This document shows positions 34,312-43,855 of a stretch of DNA of 64,000 nucleotides, in pieces. A program made the translations under genes and the position numbers. The stretch is from Paraburkholderia agricolaris. Its GTDB lineage: Bacteria; Pseudomonadota; Gammaproteobacteria; Burkholderiales; Burkholderiaceae. The notes beneath the pieces are model-generated. The model was not told the DNA's origin. It ran no database searches and was given only the letters and a program-made list of their open reading frames with translations. Position 1 is the first letter of the stretch. Each line of letters opens with the position of its first letter. The DNA is taken from assembly GCF_009455635.1 (NCBI RefSeq), contig NZ_QPER01000001.1, positions 1,860,001 through 1,924,000 of the forward strand. Reading direction: 5' to 3'.

Positions 34312-35658
34312 ATGGAGGACCGCCGTAATCGCCAGTCAATCCTGCGGCAGTGGGGGCTGGTTGCCTGCCTGACTGTGGTGAGCATGCTGGCCCAGATCGA
34401 CAAGAACATTCTCGTGCTGATGGTAGGGCCGATTCAACGGGACTTCGGGGCGAGCGATGTCCAGATCAGCCTTCTGATCGGCGCGGCATTTGCGGTTGCC
34501 AATATTGTGGTTGGGCTGCCCGCCGGCTGGTTGGCGGACCGGTTCAACCGGCGCGTTGTGATTGCCGTGGGCGTGGCGATCTGGTCGCTTGCCGTGGCTT
34601 CCAACGCAGTCGCGTCGGCGTTCGTGGCGCTCCTGGTGGCGCGAATCGTCGTGGGCGGCGCGGAAGCGTTGATTCCACCTTCGTCCTACTCGTTGATTCG
34701 CGACGGGGTCGACGAACAACGCCGGGCGCGTGCATTGTCCGTGTACACAATGTCGCTGATGCTCGGAACCGGGTTGTCGCTCGTACTGGGTGGCCCGTTG
34801 CTGGGTGCAATCCAGTCCGCCGGTATCCGCTCGATTCCCTTCATCGGTACGGTCTCGCCGTGGCAGGTCACGTTGTTTTTGATCGGCGTCGTCGGGCTGC
34901 CCATGAGTCTGCTCATTTTTCTTGCGAAGGAGCCGGGGCGGCAAGAAGAAGCATCCGCGGATGCGAGTCGCAGTCTGGCGGGCGTCGGCCGCTATCTTGT
35001 CGCGAATCGGGCGATATTTCTGCCGCTGACCTTGTTCGCCGTCTCCCACGCGATGATTACTTTCGGCCTTGGGAGCTGGATGCCGACCATGACCGCGCGC
35101 CGCTTCCATCTTGGTCTGCGGGAAATCGGCCTGATGCAGGGTGGCCTGCTGCTGACGATGGGGCCGCTCGGTCTGTGGTTCGCCGGCATGGCGATGGATC
35201 GGAAGGGAGGCAGGAGCCTCGCGGGCGTTGCACTGGTCGGTGTGCTCGTGACGATTGCCGTGACGGCGCTGACCGTCACGATGTGTCTGATCGGATCGGT
35301 GAGCGCATTCTGGGTCGTCGACGCCATGGTGGTGCTGTTCTCGTGGACGTTCATGGCAGTCACGTCGACAGTCGTGGCGAAAGTGGCGCCTGCATCGATA
35401 GTGGGCGCTGTCATGGCGATCGTCCTCGTTCTCAACGGGCTGATCGGACAAGGTGGCTCTCCCACGTTGATTGCATTGGTCAGCCAGCATGGTTTTGGAG
35501 GAAGCCCCGATGCATTGCCCCGTGCGATGGCTTCGGTATTCGCCGCTGCGGGCGCGGTCGCGCTTTGGGCCGCTATCGTTCTCTACCGCACGTTTCTTCG
35601 ACAGGGCGGCGTAGTGGGTCCCGTCGCGTTAGGCGTTCACATTGGCGACGTGCGATGA
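34312..35658 (+). CDS. MFS transporter (organic anion uptake)
   Basis: This 448-residue 12-TM major facilitator begins with TM1 containing MLAQIDKNILVLMVGPIQRD, and the loop GWLADRFNRRVVIAVG is the family motif. Residue pattern and length suit the ACS/Spinster-like uptake branch. I start at ATG 34312, preceded by GGAGACAGAGAAT; an in-frame GTG at 34279 has no such site. It heads a cluster with a porin and aromatic-degradation enzymes and is probably their substrate importer. Confidence 0.88.
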   Translation: MEDRRNRQSILRQWGLVACLTVVSMLAQIDKNILVLMVGPIQRDFGASDVQISLLIGAAFAVANIVVGLPAGWLADRFNRRVVIAVGVAIWSLAVASNAVASAFVALLVARIVVGGAEALIPPSSYSLIRDGVDEQRRARALSVYTMSLMLGTGLSLVLGGPLLGAIQSAGIRSIPFIGTVSPWQVTLFLIGVVGLPMSLLIFLAKEPGRQEEASADASRSLAGVGRYLVANRAIFLPLTLFAVSHAMITFGLGSWMPTMTARRFHLGLREIGLMQGGLLLTMGPLGLWFAGMAMDRKGGRSLAGVALVGVLVTIAVTALTVTMCLIGSVSAFWVVDAMVVLFSWTFMAVTSTVVAKVAPASIVGAVMAIVLVLNGLIGQGGSPTLIALVSQHGFGGSPDALPRAMASVFAAAGAVALWAAIVLYRTFLRQGGVVGPVALGVHIGDVR

Positions 35659-35721
35659 AAATAGAACCGTAGGCCGAAAGGCTTGCCGACGATCGCGACC
35701 GGATATAGCGATCGGTGTGAT

Positions 35722-35770
35722 CCCTGTTCGTGCTGCGAATCGCAGTTATAGCGGTCGTATCTGAACAGGG
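35722..35770 (+). other. Nested stem-loop in porin leader
   Basis: CCCTGTTC (35722-35729) pairs with GAACAGGG (35763-35770). Inside is a small hairpin CTGCG-AAT-CGCAG. It lies just before the porin ribosome site, so it may be an operator or an mRNA structure that influences translation. Confidence 0.4.
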
Positions 35771-35792
35771 TTTGTGGAGGAGGTCAGGAGAC

Positions 35793-36863
35793 ATGGAAAT
35801 GAAAACAAAATTATTAATTAGTATAACGATTTATATGGCTATTTCAGGCAGTGCTTATGCCCAATCGAGCGTAACCCTTTCGGGACTGCTCGGAACCGGC
35901 ATTTCGTACAGCAATAACGCGGGGAAGGGCAGCAGCCTGTATCAGATGACCGGTTCCCATGCGGTGCCGTTCTGGGCAATATCGGGCAGAGAAGAACTGG
36001 ACACGGATACATCCGCGTTCTTTCGGCTCAGTCAGTATGCTTTTATTAACAATGGCACGAGCTCGCCTTTCGAAAGCTACCTTGGTCTGAAATCCAGCAG
36101 AGTGGGGACGCTCACGCTAGGGTCCATGTACGACCTTCTTGCTGATCTTGTTCCCTTCACGTCTGAACGCTTCACCTCTTTCCTGGCGACTCATCCTGGC
36201 AACCTGGACCGGACCGTCGGTAATTCGCTCAACAACCTGATCAAGTACAAGTCGCCTGTCTTCGGAGGGGCGCTTCAGTTTGGCGCCCAGTATGGGTTCG
36301 GAGAGCAGGGGTCGGGGACCAACACGGGTCGTACAGTTGGCGCGGAGGCCAGCTTCACAAGCGGCCCGTTCCAGTCGGTGCTGGTGTGGGAATCCGTAGA
36401 TGGCGTGCCGTATGCGCCATACACCAGGCTAGGCGTGAGCGAGTTGTACGGCATCAATTTCGGCGCCAGTCCTTCGCGGACCGTTAGCCAGAACCAGAAC
36501 ACGACCACGCTCGGCGTGGCCTACGCCGGCGACACCGTGCGGGTGATGGGTAACTACAGCTATACGCGCCTGACGGCCGCCGGCCAATCGGAAACGGCGC
36601 AGACCATCGATGTGGGCGCCTACAAGTACATCACGACGCAAATGCGCATCGGTGGCGGCTATTCATACACGAAGCTGGATACCTACAAATGGAATCAGCT
36701 TCACGCGCACCTCGACTACGCGCTTTCGAAGCGCACGAGCCTCTACCTGCTCAGCGTGTTGCAAATAGCAGGTAGCGGGCAACTGGCGGTGCTTCGGAAT
36801 CAGGCGCCAGCGTCAACGTCACGACAACTGGAGATGGAAGTTGGGATGACGCATCTTTTTTAA
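35793..36863 (+). CDS. Gram-negative trimeric porin (Burkholderia type)
   Basis: This 356-residue outer-membrane protein has a signal peptide (MEMKTKLLISITIYMAISGS, cleavage after AYA) and begins the barrel with QSSVTLSGLLGTGISY. Later strands end in aromatic residues, with SKRTSLYLLS and a C-terminal Phe (VGMTHLF), as needed for BAM assembly. ATG 35793 follows GGAGGTCAGGAGAC. The first codons are unusually AT-rich, common for highly expressed porins. It probably admits the substrate of the adjacent catabolic operon. Confidence 0.9.
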   Translation: MEMKTKLLISITIYMAISGSAYAQSSVTLSGLLGTGISYSNNAGKGSSLYQMTGSHAVPFWAISGREELDTDTSAFFRLSQYAFINNGTSSPFESYLGLKSSRVGTLTLGSMYDLLADLVPFTSERFTSFLATHPGNLDRTVGNSLNNLIKYKSPVFGGALQFGAQYGFGEQGSGTNTGRTVGAEASFTSGPFQSVLVWESVDGVPYAPYTRLGVSELYGINFGASPSRTVSQNQNTTTLGVAYAGDTVRVMGNYSYTRLTAAGQSETAQTIDVGAYKYITTQMRIGGGYSYTKLDTYKWNQLHAHLDYALSKRTSLYLLSVLQIAGSGQLAVLRNQAPASTSRQLEMEVGMTHLF

Positions 36864-36977
36864 GTAGAGGACGGCCGATGGGCGCGTCTGGCGTCGTCGC
36901 CACACGGGCCCGGTCGGACCCGGCGTTACAGGATCGCGGTGCAGGATCCGAATCCATAAAGTAGACGGAGAAATACG

Positions 36978-38477
36978 ATGCAGTGGGATGTCATAGTGGT
37001 CGGCGGCGGTCCGTCGGGCCTTACTGTCGCGGCGGAACTGGCGGGAACAGGCGTTAAAACGCTGGTGCTCGAGCGGCGCACGGAAGGTGTCCAGTCACGC
37101 GCGGGCACGATCCTGCCACGCGTGCTGGAGTTGTTCGACGCGCGTGGCATTGCGGACAGATTCATCGAGAAAACGCGCAAGATCGCCGACTACCCGTTTC
37201 GCCCATCCCACATCTGGGCAGGTTTCCATCCGATCGAATGGAAGTATCTGGAAACGCGTTTTGGTTTCACGTTGGGGCTGCCGCAGAACCTGACCGAGGA
37301 AGTCCTGTGGGACTGGGCGGTGGAGTGCGGTGTGCATGTGCAGCGCGGCGCTGAAGCGCGGGACGTCCGCCAGCAGGCTGATGGTGTCGAGGTCGATGTG
37401 GCCGATGCCTCCGGTGTCATTTCGACGCTGCGCGCACAGTACCTGATCGGCGCCGATGGCGGCCGCAGTACGGTCCGGTCGAAAGTCGGCCTGCCGTTCG
37501 AGGGGCGTTCCGGCACGTTTCGCGGCATTGTGCTCGATGCTGAACTGAAGGCGCCGTGGCCTGGTGGACGGATCAATGTCGACAACGAAATGGGCTGGGT
37601 ACGCGGCTACACGTTCGGCGAGGGCATTACCCGATTCAATATCGTGCACCGTGACCGCCGTCATGCGCCGAAAGACGAACCCGTCACGCTCGAAGAAGCG
37701 TTGCAGTGCATTCGCGATGTGCACGGTACCGATTACGGCATCGAGAAATATCGCTGGGCATCGCGATTCGACGATCAGATGCGTGCGGTGCCGAGCTTGC
37801 GGCACGGGCGCACCTTCCTGGTTGGTGAATCCGCGCGTATCCACTACCCGGCAAGCGGCGTAGGCATGAATTTCTGCCTGCAGGACGCTTTCAATCTCGG
37901 CTGGAAACTCGCCAACGTCATCAACGGCGTGGCTGATGCGGCCACGCTCGACACGTACGACACGGAACGTATTCCCGTCATGCATGCGCTGCTCGACAGC
38001 GTGAAGGCGCAGTGTGCGTTGCAGTTCAATTTCGAACCGGAGGCGGTGGCCCTCAAGCGCCGCATGCAGGAGCACATTGTTCCGTTGCCGGATGTGCAAC
38101 GCAAACTGGTGCTGGAACTGTGCGGTCTGGAAGCGCCGTATCCGCGCGACACGGATAGCCATCCGCTAACGGGCCTGCGTTGTCCCGACTTCGATCTCGT
38201 GTTGCTTGACGGACGTTCCGTCGCGGTGACGGAGACCCTGCGCAGCCGGCACTTCGTGCTGCTGGATCTCGAGGGATTCAGCCGTCAGTTCGAAGCACTC
38301 GATGTGTCTGGCCTGCCGGTCACCGTGGTGCAGGCGCGCGCCGCGCACATTCCCGCCTCGATGGACGGCGTGAAGGCGCTGCTGGTGCGTCCGGATGGAT
38401 ACGTAGCGTGGGCCAGCACCGAGGTGAGGTGTGCTCACGAAGCCGCAGCGCAAATCGGCAAATGGCTGAAACGGTGA
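36978..38477 (+). CDS. FAD-dependent aromatic monooxygenase (MhpA/PheA-like)
   Basis: This 499-residue class A flavin hydroxylase has VVGGGPSGLTVAAELA for FAD, LIGADGGRSTVR in the middle, and HYPASGVGMNFCLQDAFNLG in the FAD/active-site loop. A thioredoxin-like C-terminal domain (about 390-499) is typical of the phenol hydroxylase/MhpA group. It would add a hydroxyl to a phenolic or heteroaromatic ring using NAD(P)H and O2. It is first in a five-gene operon and four bases before the amidohydrolase, fitting ring activation before extradiol cleavage by the last gene. Confidence 0.88.
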   Translation: MQWDVIVVGGGPSGLTVAAELAGTGVKTLVLERRTEGVQSRAGTILPRVLELFDARGIADRFIEKTRKIADYPFRPSHIWAGFHPIEWKYLETRFGFTLGLPQNLTEEVLWDWAVECGVHVQRGAEARDVRQQADGVEVDVADASGVISTLRAQYLIGADGGRSTVRSKVGLPFEGRSGTFRGIVLDAELKAPWPGGRINVDNEMGWVRGYTFGEGITRFNIVHRDRRHAPKDEPVTLEEALQCIRDVHGTDYGIEKYRWASRFDDQMRAVPSLRHGRTFLVGESARIHYPASGVGMNFCLQDAFNLGWKLANVINGVADAATLDTYDTERIPVMHALLDSVKAQCALQFNFEPEAVALKRRMQEHIVPLPDVQRKLVLELCGLEAPYPRDTDSHPLTGLRCPDFDLVLLDGRSVAVTETLRSRHFVLLDLEGFSRQFEALDVSGLPVTVVQARAAHIPASMDGVKALLVRPDGYVAWASTEVRCAHEAAAQIGKWLKR

Positions 38478-38481
38478 CATC

Positions 38482-39819
38482 ATGAACGAACAACGAACTC
38501 TGCTGACGGGTGGCTGGATCCTGAGTATGGACCCGGCAATCGGCGACCTGCGTAAAGGTGACATTCTCGTCGAGGGGACCGACATCATTGCCGTCGAGTC
38601 CCATATCGACGCCCCTGATGCAGAGCACGTCGACGCGCGCGGCATGATCGTGCTGCCTGGATTTGTCGACACGCATCGGCACACGTGGCAAACCAGCGTG
38701 CGCCATCGCTATGCAGATATCGATCCGCAGATTTACTTCGCCGAAATGCTGGGCGCGAAAGGCGCCGCGTTCCGGCCGGAGGATGTCTACATCGGGACGA
38801 TGCTCGGCGCCGTTTCCGCGCTGGATGGCGGTATCACCACGATGCTCGACTGGTCGCACGTGCAGAACACGCCGGACCATGCGGACGCCGCTGTTCTGGG
38901 CTTGCGGGATGCAAACATTCGCGGTGTGTTTGCGCACGGTTGGCCGCTGGTGGACGGCGCGTCGTGGATGTTCGACAGCCAGCGCGGCCACCCCGATGAC
39001 ATTCGTCGTTTGCGCGAACGGTTCTTCTCGTCCGACGATCAACTTCTCACGCTGGCGATGGCGGCGCGCGGCCCTGAAATGGCGCAGCGCGACGTCTGGC
39101 TTGCCGATCTGCAACTCGCCCGCGAACTCGACATCCGTTCGTCCATCCATATGGGCGCCTATGCACGCAATGCGTCCGTGCGGGCCATTGCACAGATGCA
39201 TGACGCCGGCGTACTGAGCGACGACCTGACGTTCGTGCATTGCTGCTTTTGCGGTGCGGACGAGATCGCGATGATGGCCGACGCGGGGGTCAGCGCATCG
39301 CTCGGTGTGCACTGCGAACTGAACGCGCAAGGCATCGGCGACATTCCGCTCGATCGACTGCTGGCGGTTGGCATCCGGCCCAGTCTGAGCGGCGACACCG
39401 AAACCAAATGCTCAGGCGACATGTTCACGCAGATGCGGCATGCGTTCGCCTATTACCGTTCGTGGATGGGCGGCAATCATTCGAGCGTGGCGAACGCACC
39501 GGCCACGCTTTCGATGCGTGACGTGCTCGAATTCGCCACGGTCGCGGGGGCGCGCGCGAACGGTCTCGATCACAAGGTCGGTTCGCTCACGCCGGGCAAA
39601 CAGGCCGACATCATCATGATTCGCGGCGACGATCTCAATCTCACACCGGTTTCCGACGCGGTGGGTGCTGTTGTGCTGGCTGCCCACCCGGGCAACGTGG
39701 ACACGGTTTTTGTCGCAGGGCGGCCTGTGAAGCGGCATGGCCACATGCTGGATGTCGACCTCGATGCACTGCGGCAACGCGCGTTTGCCTCCCAGCAATA
39801 CATTCTCGGCTTGCAATGA
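38482..39819 (+). CDS. Amidohydrolase, TRZ/ATZ-cytosine deaminase-like
   Basis: This 445-residue metal hydrolase of the subtype III amidohydrolases has the HxH motif FVDTHRHTW (H65, H67), a His in DLTFVHCC, and an Asp in LSGDTETK. Relatives remove amino, chloro or alkylamino groups from N-heterocycles or deaminate nucleobase-like rings. The C-terminal VGSLTPGKQADIIMI is typical. It starts four bases after the monooxygenase stop. It probably deaminates or otherwise hydrolyses the substrate or hydroxylated product; the exact compound is unknown. Confidence 0.88.
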   Translation: MNEQRTLLTGGWILSMDPAIGDLRKGDILVEGTDIIAVESHIDAPDAEHVDARGMIVLPGFVDTHRHTWQTSVRHRYADIDPQIYFAEMLGAKGAAFRPEDVYIGTMLGAVSALDGGITTMLDWSHVQNTPDHADAAVLGLRDANIRGVFAHGWPLVDGASWMFDSQRGHPDDIRRLRERFFSSDDQLLTLAMAARGPEMAQRDVWLADLQLARELDIRSSIHMGAYARNASVRAIAQMHDAGVLSDDLTFVHCCFCGADEIAMMADAGVSASLGVHCELNAQGIGDIPLDRLLAVGIRPSLSGDTETKCSGDMFTQMRHAFAYYRSWMGGNHSSVANAPATLSMRDVLEFATVAGARANGLDHKVGSLTPGKQADIIMIRGDDLNLTPVSDAVGAVVLAAHPGNVDTVFVAGRPVKRHGHMLDVDLDALRQRAFASQQYILGLQ

Positions 39820-39830
39820 GGGACGTCGAC

Positions 39831-40805
39831 ATGCCTCTGCCGCTCGATCCTGAACTGGCCGCTGTTGTGTCCGCGATGCGTGCCGCCAATGCGCCGCCAC
39901 CATTTTCCGGCACGCCTGAGCAGGCCCGCGAGCGAATGCGGCGCGCCATCATGGCGTCGCGCGAACGCTTTCAGTTGCCCGTCGTCGGTGCGCTCGAAGA
40001 TGCACTCGCGGAGTTTGGCGGCGCCCACGTACCGGTGCGCATCTATCGGCCGCAAGATGCGCGGCCCGGGTTGGCGACGATGGTGTTCTTCCACGGTGGT
40101 GGATTCGTGCTCGGCAGCGTCGAACTGATGGACGACGTTGCACGCAAGCTATGTCGGGACATGAACGCGGTGGTCGTATCTGTCGAGTACCGGCTGGCCC
40201 CGGAACATCCATTTCCTGCTGCGCACGATGACGCGTTGACGGCCACGTTATGGGCTATCCGTAACGTCGCGGCCCTGGGGGGCGATGCGTCGCGCGTTGC
40301 GGTGGCGGGGGAGAGCGCCGGCGGCAACCTGGCTGCTTCTACGGCCCTGACGCTGCGCGACCGGGGAGAACGCCTTGCTGCACAACTGCTCGTGGTCCCC
40401 GGTGTCGACCTGGCCCGGGACACCGTGCGGATCGAAGCGAAACGAAACGACTTTCCGATGCTGTCGCCATCGGACTTGCGCGATATCTCCCGGCTTTACA
40501 TGGGGTCGAACATGGCGCAGGCCGGGACGTTTCCGCCGTCGCCTCTGCACGCCGAGGATTTTATCGGGCTGCCGCCCGCCATGATCGCCGTCGCTGGGCA
40601 CGATCCACTTTGCGAGGAAGGGCTCGCCTACGCGGAACGTCTTCGCGCTGCCGGCGTTCCCGTGCAGGTGCACCGGTTCGAAGACATGTTCCATCCATTC
40701 TTTGCATTCTTCGAAGCTTCGGCAGCGGCGCGCCGTGCCAACGATGAGATTTGCCACGCCTTTGCCGCGTGGCTTCAGCAATACGCGTTGCCTGTCACTC
40801 AGTGA
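39831..40805 (+). CDS. Alpha/beta hydrolase, hormone-sensitive lipase family
   Basis: This 324-residue esterase has the HGGGF oxyanion motif (about 88-92), nucleophile elbow GESAGG with Ser162, an Asp in AGHDPLCEEG and a His in DMFHPFFAF. I prefer ATG 39831, preceded by GAGGGA. An ATG at 39816 overlaps the amidohydrolase stop codon and is the alternative. In the operon it may hydrolyse an ester or amide side chain. Confidence 0.88.
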   Translation: MPLPLDPELAAVVSAMRAANAPPPFSGTPEQARERMRRAIMASRERFQLPVVGALEDALAEFGGAHVPVRIYRPQDARPGLATMVFFHGGGFVLGSVELMDDVARKLCRDMNAVVVSVEYRLAPEHPFPAAHDDALTATLWAIRNVAALGGDASRVAVAGESAGGNLAASTALTLRDRGERLAAQLLVVPGVDLARDTVRIEAKRNDFPMLSPSDLRDISRLYMGSNMAQAGTFPPSPLHAEDFIGLPPAMIAVAGHDPLCEEGLAYAERLRAAGVPVQVHRFEDMFHPFFAFFEASAAARRANDEICHAFAAWLQQYALPVTQ

Positions 40806-40844
40806 GGGCATGCGCCTTTTCATTTCAATGTACTGGAGATCGTT

Positions 40845-41687
40845 ATGCGGTATGTGTCCTTCGTTAAGGATGGGAAATCATTGCTCGGCGTACGCGAGGG
40901 CAACGACATTCGTGTGATCGGAGATCAATCACTCGAGTCTCTGCTCACACGAGGTGTCGACCTCGCTACTTATGGGCGCGATCATGCGGGTACGGAAGTG
41001 GTGAGCGCAGACGACGTGAGCTTCCTGCCGCCGCTTACCCGTCCGCCGAAGATCGTTTGCATCGGCCTGAACTACGCGGATCACACCAGGGAGAGCAAGT
41101 ACGAACAGCCGGACTATCCGACGATCTTCTTTCGCGTCCATACGAGTCTGATCGCCCATCAACAGCCGATGATCCGGCCAACCGCATCCGATTCGCTCGA
41201 TTTCGAAGGGGAGATCGCCGCCGTACTCGGCAAGGGCGGCCGCTATATCAGCAAGGATGATGCGTTGTCCTGTGTAGCGGGCTACTCGCTCTTCAACGAC
41301 GGCTCGGTGCGCGAATACCAGTTCAAGTCTCCACAATGGACAGTGGGCAAGAACTTCGACGGAACGGGCGCCTTTGGTCCGGACCTGGTGACGGCAGACG
41401 AATTGCCGGCTGGTGCGAAGGGGCTGTGGCTCGAGACGCGTTTGAACGGCGAAGTCGTGCAGGCGGCGAGCACGGACGACATGGTGTTCGATATTGCCAG
41501 CCTGATCAGTATTCTCAGCGAGGCGATTACGCTTGAACCGGGCGACGTGATCGTGACGGGCACGCCGTCGGGCATCGGGTGGGCGCGCACGCCGAGACTG
41601 CTGATGAAACACGGTGACGTCTGCGAAGTGAGCGTCGAGGGCATTGGCACGCTGCGCAACGAGATTGTCGACGAACAGGCGGCCTGA
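40845..41687 (+). CDS. Fumarylacetoacetate hydrolase family protein
   Basis: This 280-residue FAH-fold enzyme has the core PPKIVCIGLNYADHTRESK, metal-binding acids in LDFEGEIAAVLG and NDGSVREYQ, and IVTGTPSGIGWARTP. Such enzymes hydrolyse C-C bonds of oxo acids, hydrate oxopentenoates or decarboxylate oxalocrotonates downstream of extradiol ring cleavage. An N-terminal extension of about 65 residues before the core is usual for the ureidoglycolate-lyase-like subgroup. It is fourth in the operon. Confidence 0.9.
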   Translation: MRYVSFVKDGKSLLGVREGNDIRVIGDQSLESLLTRGVDLATYGRDHAGTEVVSADDVSFLPPLTRPPKIVCIGLNYADHTRESKYEQPDYPTIFFRVHTSLIAHQQPMIRPTASDSLDFEGEIAAVLGKGGRYISKDDALSCVAGYSLFNDGSVREYQFKSPQWTVGKNFDGTGAFGPDLVTADELPAGAKGLWLETRLNGEVVQAASTDDMVFDIASLISILSEAITLEPGDVIVTGTPSGIGWARTPRLLMKHGDVCEVSVEGIGTLRNEIVDEQAA

Positions 41688-41747
41688 GCGGCCATAGCGG
41701 CGGACCGGCGGCGTTAGTGCTGGTGAGTCCGTCGGGAGGAGATTGTC

Positions 41748-42758
41748 ATGACGAAGTCTGCAGCGGCGTGCTCCCGGGCGGGCGTGCATTCGATCGACCA
41801 CTTCGCGCTAAATGTGCCTTCGCTCGTTGAAGCGGAGCGATTCTTCAATGCCTTCGGTCTTGACGTCACGACCGTGGGGGCAGGTGCGCAAGAACTCGAA
41901 CTTCGGAGTGCGGACGGGCATCGTTGGGCGCGCATTTTTTCGGCCGACAGGAAGTCGTTAGCCTATTTAAGCTTCAATTGCTATGTGCGGGATTTGCCTG
42001 TGCTGCGTAAGCAGGCCGCGGCGGCGGGTGCAATGTTCGTGCCTTCGGCAAACGGTAACGAAGGCACTGGCTTCTGGTTTCATGACCCGGACGGTAACCT
42101 GATACAGGTCGCAGTTGGCCCCAAAACGAGTCCGGGCAGCAAGACGATCAGCGTGAACACTGGCGCTAGGGCGGATGTGCGAGGGGCTTGCACGCGTTCC
42201 GCCGTACAACCTGTCAAACCGCGCCGGCTTTCTCATGTTCTGCTCTTCACGCCGGACGTGCTGCGAGCGGTCGATTTCTATGAGCAGGCGCTCGGTCTGC
42301 GTCTGTCGGATAAATCGCAGGATCTGATTGCTTTCACTCACGCCCCGCACGGTTGCGATCACCATCTGGTGGCGTTCGCCAAAAGCCATGCGCGCGGCTG
42401 GCACCATTCGTCGTGGGATGTCGATAACGTCAACGTGGTCGGTGAAGGCGCGGCGCAAATGGCGGCGGCAGGGTTCTCCAAAGGCTGGGGAACGGGGCGG
42501 CATGTGCTCGGTTCGAACTACTTCCACTATGTTGAGGATCCGTGGGGGTCGTTCTGCGAATACTCGGCGGACATCGATTTTGTGTCGGCCGGACACGAGT
42601 GGCCGGCGGGCGATTTTGCTCCAGAAGATTCGCTGTACTTGTGGGGGCCGGACGTGCCGGCTAATTTCGTGCACAACACTGAAGTCCCGCCCGGAAATCG
42701 ATTTGTCAGCGCGGCAGGGAGCCACCGGGGCTGCGATGGTGACCGCCCGCCCCGGTGA
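41748..42758 (+). CDS. Type I extradiol dioxygenase-like protein (BphC-type, VOC)
   Basis: This 336-residue protein has two VOC modules (about 14-125 and 160-275). The second keeps the iron ligands of BphC-type enzymes: H163 in RLSHVLLF, a His in RGWHHSSWDV (probably H220), and E271 in SFCEYSADID. The spacing and the following D-V match 2,3-dihydroxybiphenyl dioxygenase. It should open a catechol-type ring next to the hydroxyls. The acidic/Pro-rich tail after residue 300 is extra. As last gene of the operon it completes hydroxylation, ring opening and hydrolysis. Confidence 0.85.
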   Translation: MTKSAAACSRAGVHSIDHFALNVPSLVEAERFFNAFGLDVTTVGAGAQELELRSADGHRWARIFSADRKSLAYLSFNCYVRDLPVLRKQAAAAGAMFVPSANGNEGTGFWFHDPDGNLIQVAVGPKTSPGSKTISVNTGARADVRGACTRSAVQPVKPRRLSHVLLFTPDVLRAVDFYEQALGLRLSDKSQDLIAFTHAPHGCDHHLVAFAKSHARGWHHSSWDVDNVNVVGEGAAQMAAAGFSKGWGTGRHVLGSNYFHYVEDPWGSFCEYSADIDFVSAGHEWPAGDFAPEDSLYLWGPDVPANFVHNTEVPPGNRFVSAAGSHRGCDGDRPPR

Positions 42759-42798
42759 ACATGACATCGCAAGCCGGAACCCGGAGCACGGGCGGTCG

Positions 42799-43779
42799 CT
42801 ACGTACTCGAAGCAGCCAGGTTTATTGCGGCAAGGTCCTGGGAGGGCTCGTCGTCTTCGATCTCCGCCAGGATAGGCTGGACCTGTTGACGCAGCCATTC
42901 CGAAGCAGGGTCGCCGTCCGAATGTGCTGCCCATACCATCGAGATGGGCGTTACGGTCAGATCGAGAGGGATGGCACTCGTTGCAAGCCCCAGTAGCGAA
43001 GCGTAACGGCGAATGATTCGCGACGGCAGGGTTGCCAGCACGGGCGTCTGCATGACCGTGCCGAGCACGGTCAAAAATTCGGGTGCCGCCATGGCTACCT
43101 CCAACTCGACGCCGGCCGCGCGCAATGCATCTTCCAGACACCCGCGAATACTGGCGTTCTGGGAGACAAGCGCATGGCGCTGGCTCAGATAGACGTCGCG
43201 ACTGATCGGCACCGGCAGATCGAGCAGACCAGGATTGAAGCAGCACATCAGGGATTGCTCGAAGAGCAGTTTTCTTCGATGGCGTTCCGCGCCCTCGTCA
43301 AAACATCCGATGGCGAGATCGATCGCGCCGTCGTCGAGCATCCGGTGCACGTCATCCGGTTGTGCCGGCCGGGCGAGCAGCCGGATCCTCGGCGCACATC
43401 TTTGCACCTGGGCCGTCAAGCCGGGCATCAACAGCACTTCCAGCTCGCTCGAAAAGCCGATCGAAAACGTGCGTTCCTCCGTCTCCGGACGAAACGTATC
43501 GCGCGACGTAATCGCATCCTGGGCCTGCTCGAGCATTCTGCCAATTGCAGCCGACAACGCTTCAGCTCGAGGCGTGGGTTTCATCACTTGCCCAACGCGA
43601 ACGAAGAGCTCGTCATCGAGCAGCATGCGCAGCGTGCCGAGGTTATGGCTCATCGCCGATTGCTGGATCTTCAACCGGCCGGCCGCCCGCGTAACGCTGC
43701 GCTCACGCATCAGAGCGTCGAAGGCCACCAGTAGATTCAGGTCAAACGACCATAAATTGAAATGATCGATGGAGGGCAT
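42799..43779 (-). CDS. LysR-type regulator, NodD/SyrM-like
   Basis: This 326-residue LTTR starts MPSIDHFNLWSFDLNLLVAF. The HTH is in RSVTRAAGRLKIQQSAMSHN and the effector domain runs from about residue 105. It is convergent with the dioxygenase operon and divergent from the metallo-hydrolase at 43856, with only 76 bases between start codons. That spacer contains AATCGATT-like and GATCGAATC elements. The metallo-hydrolase/alpha-beta-hydrolase pair is its most likely target. Confidence 0.9.
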   Translation of the reverse strand: MPSIDHFNLWSFDLNLLVAFDALMRERSVTRAAGRLKIQQSAMSHNLGTLRMLLDDELFVRVGQVMKPTPRAEALSAAIGRMLEQAQDAITSRDTFRPETEERTFSIGFSSELEVLLMPGLTAQVQRCAPRIRLLARPAQPDDVHRMLDDGAIDLAIGCFDEGAERHRRKLLFEQSLMCCFNPGLLDLPVPISRDVYLSQRHALVSQNASIRGCLEDALRAAGVELEVAMAAPEFLTVLGTVMQTPVLATLPSRIIRRYASLLGLATSAIPLDLTVTPISMVWAAHSDGDPASEWLRQQVQPILAEIEDDEPSQDLAAINLAASST

Positions 43780-43855
43780 GATTTGAATCGATTTGTTCGT
43801 TTGGTGATCGAATCATAGACTACCGGCGTGGATTCAACCAGACGAGAACTTAACG

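Noticed and set aside
34350..35672. A 440-codon open frame overlapping the MFS gene in another frame
   Set aside because: The product is Arg/Gly/Cys-rich with no membrane segments, while the overlapping frame gives a clear 12-TM transporter.
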